64,000 bases of DNA. It comes from Actinophytocola sp. Lineage in GTDB: Bacteria; Actinomycetota; Actinomycetes; Mycobacteriales; Pseudonocardiaceae. The stretch spans positions 16,826-80,825 of the forward strand of contig WHUD01000003.1 of the NCBI GenBank assembly GCA_009377385.1. The letters are read 5' to 3'. The translations under genes were made by a program, and so were the position numbers. The notes below the pieces were generated by a model that worked only from the letters and a program-made list of their open reading frames with translations, was not told the DNA's origin and made no database searches. How positions within the stretch are numbered: position 1 is the first letter of the stretch; every line of letters starts with the position of its first letter. Below are positions 59,292 to 64,000 of this stretch, piece after piece.

Positions 59292-60719
59292 ATGTTTCCC
59301 GCACGCAGCGGCAGGGCGGCGGTCGGCGCCGCGCTCGCGCTCGCCATGATCACCGGGTGCGAGCAGGCCACGGAGGGGCAGGCGATGCCGGTCGACGTCA
59401 CCAAGGTCGGTGGCTTCGACGTCACCCACTTCGATAGCGGCATGAAGCCGGACGCGCCCACCCCGGACGTGACGGTCGAGAACGCGACGAGCCAGCAGGT
59501 CGACCGGCTGGCGATCGCGACCATCGCCGACCTGAACGACTACTGGGGCGAGACGCTGCCCGCCGAGTTCGGCATGGAGTTCGACCCCGTCGGCAGGCTG
59601 ATCTCGTACGACTCCCACACGGACAACATCAGCACGCCGTGCGGCACGCTGAACCAGCAGAACGCCTTCTTCTGCAAGCCGGGCGACATCGTGGCATGGG
59701 ACAGGGGCGTGCTGCTGCCGGGCATGATGGCCAAGTACGGCCCGCTGGCGCCGGTGACCGTCATGGCGCACGAGTACGGCCACGCGGTACAGCACCGGCT
59801 CGGCGACAAGGCGGGCATCGGCGACTCCACGGCGTCGATCATCAAGGAGCTGCAGGCGGACTGCCTGACGGGGGCCTACTTCCAGTGGGTCATCGCGGAC
59901 AACAGCGAGTACCTGCGGGTCTCCACCGCCGATGGCCTCAATGCCGTGCTCAGCGCGCTGTACTTCGTGCGGGACGCGCCGGGGATGCTGCACGGCGAGC
60001 GCGGCGCGCACGGCACGTCGTTCGACCGCACCTACGCCTTCCAGGAGGGCTTCGAGCGCGGGCCGGAGACCTGCGCGGGCTACGACAAGGCGATGATCGA
60101 ACGGCGGACGACGCAGCAGGAGTTCAGCGAGCAGGACACCAACGGGGGCGACCTGCCGATCACGGAGGAGAACGTGGCGCTGGTCAGGGAGAGCCTCGAC
60201 GCGGCCTTCGGCGGCGCCGGTGGCGCCGAGATCACATCGAGCGGCGGCTGCGACCACGGCGGGCGGGCCGCCGCCTACTGCGCTGAGGACGGCACCGTGG
60301 TGCTCAACGATGCGGAGCTGAGCCGGATGGGGCAGCCGCTCGACATCGGGGCGGAACGCCAGGGGCAGGGTTCGACCGGCAAGGGTGACTTCGCGGCGTG
60401 GGCCTCGATCGCGTCCCGCTACGTGCTGTCGGTGCAGGAAGCCAACGGCCTGCCGCTTGACGGCCCGCTGACCGGGCTGCGCACCGCGTGCCTTGTCGGC
60501 TCATGGGCCGGTGCCGCCAACCAGCCCCGCCAGGTGGACACGGTCATCCGGCTCTCGCCCGGCGACGTCGACGAGGCTGTCCTCGAGCTGTTGCAGCCGG
60601 ACAGCCTGATCGCCTCCGACGTCGATGGCACGCCGGTGCCAAGCGGGTTCCTGCGCATCGAGGCGTTCCGCGTCGGCTACACCGAGGGCCCGGAGACCTG
60701 CACCGGCCGCTACACCTGA
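59292..60719 (+). CDS. Secreted lipoprotein zinc metallopeptidase
   Basis: Lipobox-like ALAMITGCEQ; HEYGHAVQHRLGD zinc motif. Confidence 0.85.
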   Translation: MFPARSGRAAVGAALALAMITGCEQATEGQAMPVDVTKVGGFDVTHFDSGMKPDAPTPDVTVENATSQQVDRLAIATIADLNDYWGETLPAEFGMEFDPVGRLISYDSHTDNISTPCGTLNQQNAFFCKPGDIVAWDRGVLLPGMMAKYGPLAPVTVMAHEYGHAVQHRLGDKAGIGDSTASIIKELQADCLTGAYFQWVIADNSEYLRVSTADGLNAVLSALYFVRDAPGMLHGERGAHGTSFDRTYAFQEGFERGPETCAGYDKAMIERRTTQQEFSEQDTNGGDLPITEENVALVRESLDAAFGGAGGAEITSSGGCDHGGRAAAYCAEDGTVVLNDAELSRMGQPLDIGAERQGQGSTGKGDFAAWASIASRYVLSVQEANGLPLDGPLTGLRTACLVGSWAGAANQPRQVDTVIRLSPGDVDEAVLELLQPDSLIASDVDGTPVPSGFLRIEAFRVGYTEGPETCTGRYT

Positions 60720-60752
60720 CCCCGGTGACGGCGGGCACCCCGCCGCCACCCG

Positions 60753-61751
60753 TCAGAACAGGGCGCTCGCCAGGTCCCTGCGCGCCTTGCTGACGCGCTC
60801 GTCGGCCGGGTCGAACAGCTCGAACAGCTCAACGAGGTGGTTGCGCAGCTCGTCCCTGGTCTCGCCTGCGTTGACGCGGATGGCGGCGATGAGCCGCGCG
60901 AAGGCCTCCTCCGGCCGCTGGTGGGCGACCTCGACGTCGGCGGCGGACATGGCGGCCTTCGGGTCGGCGGGGTCGGCGTTCGACGTCTCGATGACGGCGG
61001 GGTCGATCGAGTCCGTGCGGGCGGCGAAGCGCACCTGGTTCAGCGCGGCCTTGGCCTCGGCGTTGGCCGGTTCCTCGGCAAGGATGCGCTGGTAGGCGGC
61101 CTCGGCCTCGGCGAAGTCGCCCCGCTCGAAGGCGGCTTCCGCCTCGGTGAACCGGGGATCCTCCTGCTCTTCGACCTCGGCCTCGACCTGCCCGCCTGCC
61201 TCCTCGGCGGCCTTGATGCCGGGCAGCTTGTCCCGCAGCGTGTCGAGCAGCGAGGTCAGCCACTTGCGGATCTCGGGCTCAGGCAGCGCGCCAGAGAAGG
61301 CATCGACCGGCTGGCCACCCGCGATCGCCACGACCGTCGGGATCGACTGGGCCCCGAAAAGCTGGGCGATGCGCGGGTTCGCGTCGACGTCGACCTTGGC
61401 GAGCACCCAGGCGCCGTTGGCCTCGTTGGCCAGCTTGTCAAGGAGCGGGCCGAGCTGCTTGCACGGCCCGCACCATTCCGCCCACAGATCGACGACGACG
61501 AGCTGCTCCATCGAGCGCTCGACGACGTCGGACTGGAAGCTCGACTCCGTGACGTCGATGACGGCACCACCGGCGCGGGGTGGCGCTCCTGCCTGCTGGC
61601 CGCCGCCAGCCGCCTGCTGCTGGGATGCGGCTTCCGCCCGCTGCTTGAGTCCGGACAGGTCGACCGCGCCCGCGAGCGACGCCGACATCGCGGGGGAAGG
61701 TTGTGCTGATTGCGCACCTGATCTTGGTGCGGATCCGGGTGGTTGTATCAC
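60753..61751 (-). CDS. Thioredoxin-TPR co-chaperone (YbbN-like)
   Basis: [27 protein letters not shown]-terminal [25 protein letters not shown]. Confidence 0.92.
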   Translation of the reverse strand: MIQPPGSAPRSGAQSAQPSPAMSASLAGAVDLSGLKQRAEAASQQQAAGGGQQAGAPPRAGGAVIDVTESSFQSDVVERSMEQLVVVDLWAEWCGPCKQLGPLLDKLANEANGAWVLAKVDVDANPRIAQLFGAQSIPTVVAIAGGQPVDAFSGALPEPEIRKWLTSLLDTLRDKLPGIKAAEEAGGQVEAEVEEQEDPRFTEAEAAFERGDFAEAEAAYQRILAEEPANAEAKAALNQVRFAARTDSIDPAVIETSNADPADPKAAMSAADVEVAHQRPEEAFARLIAAIRVNAGETRDELRNHLVELFELFDPADERVSKARRDLASALF

Positions 61752-61876
61752 GTCACCATCCTGGCACGAAACGCTGACACGCTCACCACGACCCGATGCG
61801 TGTGGCCGAGTGAACCATTACATCTCGTGGCGGTCGGCATCCGCACGCGGCCGATGGTGTTGGTAGCTTCACCGCT

Positions 61877-62374
61877 ATGAATGATCCGTTGCCGTTCGAC
61901 CCCATCGCCCGCGCCGCGGAATTCTGGGAGGAACGCATCGGACCCGCACGGACCATGGCCGCGGCCACCGGTGTCATGCGTGTGCAGCAGATCATCCAGT
62001 CCGCCGTCGACGGCGCGCTCAAGTCACACAAGCTCACCTTCGCCCGGTTCGAGGCGCTTGTGCTGCTCACCTTCGCCCGGCGCGGCAGCCTGCCGATGCG
62101 GGTGATGGGCGAGCGGCTGCAGCTGCACCCGACCAGCGTCACCAACATCGTCGACCGGCTGGAAGCTGACAGCCTCGTCACCCGGTTGCCGCATCCGACG
62201 GACCGGCGCACCACGCTTGTCGAGATCACCCAGGCCGGCAGGGACCGCTGCGCCGAGGCGACGAAAGCCGTCACCGACATCGACTTCGGCCTTACCGGGC
62301 TGACCGGCAGACAGACGGATCAGCTCATCGAGCTGCTGACCAGAGTGCGGAAGGCGACCGGCGACTTCGAGTGA
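61877..62374 (+). CDS. MarR-family regulator
   Basis: LTFARFEALVLLTFARRGSLPMRVMGERLQLHPTSVTNIVDRLEADSLVTRLPHPTDRRTTLVEIT. Confidence 0.93.
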   Translation: MNDPLPFDPIARAAEFWEERIGPARTMAAATGVMRVQQIIQSAVDGALKSHKLTFARFEALVLLTFARRGSLPMRVMGERLQLHPTSVTNIVDRLEADSLVTRLPHPTDRRTTLVEITQAGRDRCAEATKAVTDIDFGLTGLTGRQTDQLIELLTRVRKATGDFE

Positions 62375-62743
62375 TCAGGCAGGCGCCTGCTCGCGACCGC
62401 GCGGCAGGTAGAGGGCAACGCCCGCGTGGCGGTCGATCTCGGGGCCGTCGAACTTGCCAGAGCGCAGCGCCCACAGCTCGAACCACCAGGTGCACAGCGG
62501 CGGCACACTCGCGGCGAGCGCGAGCAGCAAGGTCTTGGCGTCCCAGCCGAAGATCCGGAACACGACCAGCGTCGTCACGACGTAGGCGGAGAACAGGATG
62601 CCGTGCACCATCCCGAGCACGGGCACGCCGCCCTCACCGAACTCGATCACGTACTTGACGAACATGCCCGCGAGCAGCCCAGCCCAGGACAGCGCCTCGG
62701 CGACGGCGATGACCCGGAACACCGTTGCGGCCTTGCCAACCAC
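62375..62743 (-). CDS. DUF3817 membrane protein
   Basis: VFRVIAVAEALSWAGLLAGMFVKYV...GMVHGILFSAYVVTTL. Confidence 0.88.
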   Translation of the reverse strand: MVGKAATVFRVIAVAEALSWAGLLAGMFVKYVIEFGEGGVPVLGMVHGILFSAYVVTTLVVFRIFGWDAKTLLLALAASVPPLCTWWFELWALRSGKFDGPEIDRHAGVALYLPRGREQAPA

Positions 62744-62887
62744 GATTGCCTCCAGACACACGAAAGGCGGTTATCCGCTGACTGAGTGGGAACATGGGCT
62801 CAGCGCTGAACCCGCCAACGGCGGCCGATCGGCCGCCCACGACGTTCATTCTGAAGCGTGATGGCCATCACCGGGACACTGGGCGGC

Positions 62888-63919
62888 ATGAACGACGTGA
62901 ACCGACCGAAAGCCGAACCCTTGCCACCGAACCAGCCGCCGCACTTCTACCGGGGCGGCGCGGCGATCGCCGAACTCCGGGGTCTGCCGGTGCTGGACGA
63001 CTACCTGCCTGAGGACTGGGTCGCGTCCACAACGACGCGGTTCGGCGCCACCGAAACCGGGCTGAGCACGCTCGCTGACGGCACGCGGCTGGCTGACGCC
63101 GTCCGCGCCGACCCTGACGGCTGGCTGGGCGCCGAGCACGTCGCCCGGTTCGGTGAGAGCACGGCGCTGCTGGTGAAGCTGCTCGACGCAGGGCAGCGGC
63201 TGCCGGTGCACTGCCACCCTTCGGACGCCTTCGCACGGGCGCATCTCGCGGCGGCCTGCGGCAAGACCGAGGCGTGGCTCGTGCTGGGCACGCCCGGCGA
63301 GCGGCCGACGGTCCGGGCGGGCTTCCGCAGCGGCGTCGACGAGGCGACCGTGCGGCGCTGGGTGTCCGAGCAGGATGGCGCGGCGCTGCTCGGCGCGCTC
63401 AACGAGATCCCGGTGAGCGCGGGCGACGCCCTCGTCATCCCCGCTGGGCTGCCGCACGCCATTGGCGAGGGCGTGTTCGTGCTCGAACTGCAGCAGCCGA
63501 GCGATCTGTCGCTGACGCTGGAGTGGCAGGGCTTCCTCGACGCCGAGGAGCAGGCGCACCTCGGCATCGGTTTCGAGCGAGCGCTGGCCGCGCTGGACCG
63601 CTCCTGCTGGGACTCCGACCGGCTCGCGACGCTGCTCACCCGACGCGAATCGGGTTCGCTGCTGGCTGCGGCGGCGGACGACTTCTTCCGCGCGCACCGG
63701 CTGATCGGCGACGCGACGCTGGCGGCGGGCTTCACCGTGCTGATCGTCGTGGACGGTAGCGGTACGCTGCATACCGCCGACGGCGCAACCCTGCCGCTGG
63801 CTCGGGGCACCACCGTCGTCGTCCCCCACGCTGCCGGACCGGCGCGACTCGACGGGCCCCTCGACGTGATCGCGTGTCGGCCGCCTGCCGTGCCCAATCC
63901 GGGTGATCCGGTGTCGTGA
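62888..63919 (+). CDS. Class I mannose-6-phosphate isomerase-like protein
   Basis: LVKLLDAGQRLPVHCHPSDAFARAHL; VSAGDALVIPAGLPHAIGEGVFVLELQQPSDLSL. Confidence 0.88.
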   Translation: MNDVNRPKAEPLPPNQPPHFYRGGAAIAELRGLPVLDDYLPEDWVASTTTRFGATETGLSTLADGTRLADAVRADPDGWLGAEHVARFGESTALLVKLLDAGQRLPVHCHPSDAFARAHLAAACGKTEAWLVLGTPGERPTVRAGFRSGVDEATVRRWVSEQDGAALLGALNEIPVSAGDALVIPAGLPHAIGEGVFVLELQQPSDLSLTLEWQGFLDAEEQAHLGIGFERALAALDRSCWDSDRLATLLTRRESGSLLAAAADDFFRAHRLIGDATLAAGFTVLIVVDGSGTLHTADGATLPLARGTTVVVPHAAGPARLDGPLDVIACRPPAVPNPGDPVS

Positions 63920-64000
63920 TCGGCTCTGCCCGGTTACGTTAAGGACTTGCCGATAAATAAGCGCTTCATTTAGTGGTCCATCCGTCATGATGTGGTATGG

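Overview
High-GC actinobacterial chromosome segment, probably Pseudonocardiaceae-like; this is a judgement from protein style and gene order, not a database result. The backbone resembles the mycobacterial Rv3030-Rv3041c neighbourhood for methylglucose lipopolysaccharide / alpha-glucan metabolism: methyltransferase, GH57 branching enzyme, GT4, LbH acyltransferase, THUMP-like methyltransferase, class I methyltransferase, EchA17-like hydratase and ABC ATPase, followed by GlgP and a thioredoxin-TPR protein. Interleaved accessory modules include: a MazEF-like TA pair that overlaps the GH57 3' end; a CPA1 antiporter; an uncharacterised ~471-aa protein with a possible membrane-active C-terminus, beside a degenerate tRNA-like element; aceA/aceB with a RamB-like regulator; BlaI/M56 genes divergent from a bd oxidase; an LLM monooxygenase / ALDH / hydrolase / tandem PF06684 / divergent RibB-like cluster facing a flavin reductase and BCCT transporter, which I interpret as trigonelline-like betaine catabolism; an ADHFE1-like transhydrogenase divergent from a D-2-hydroxyglutarate-type dehydrogenase; and a carnitine catabolic module with an XRE-TetR fusion regulator, a shared predicted operator, and an ADP-forming acyl-CoA synthetase where a betainyl-CoA thioesterase is usually expected. 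Several gene remnants or frameshifts are also visible (MFS, alpha/beta hydrolase, dienelactone hydrolase, truncated M56). No rRNA, CRISPR array, transposase or prophage was seen.
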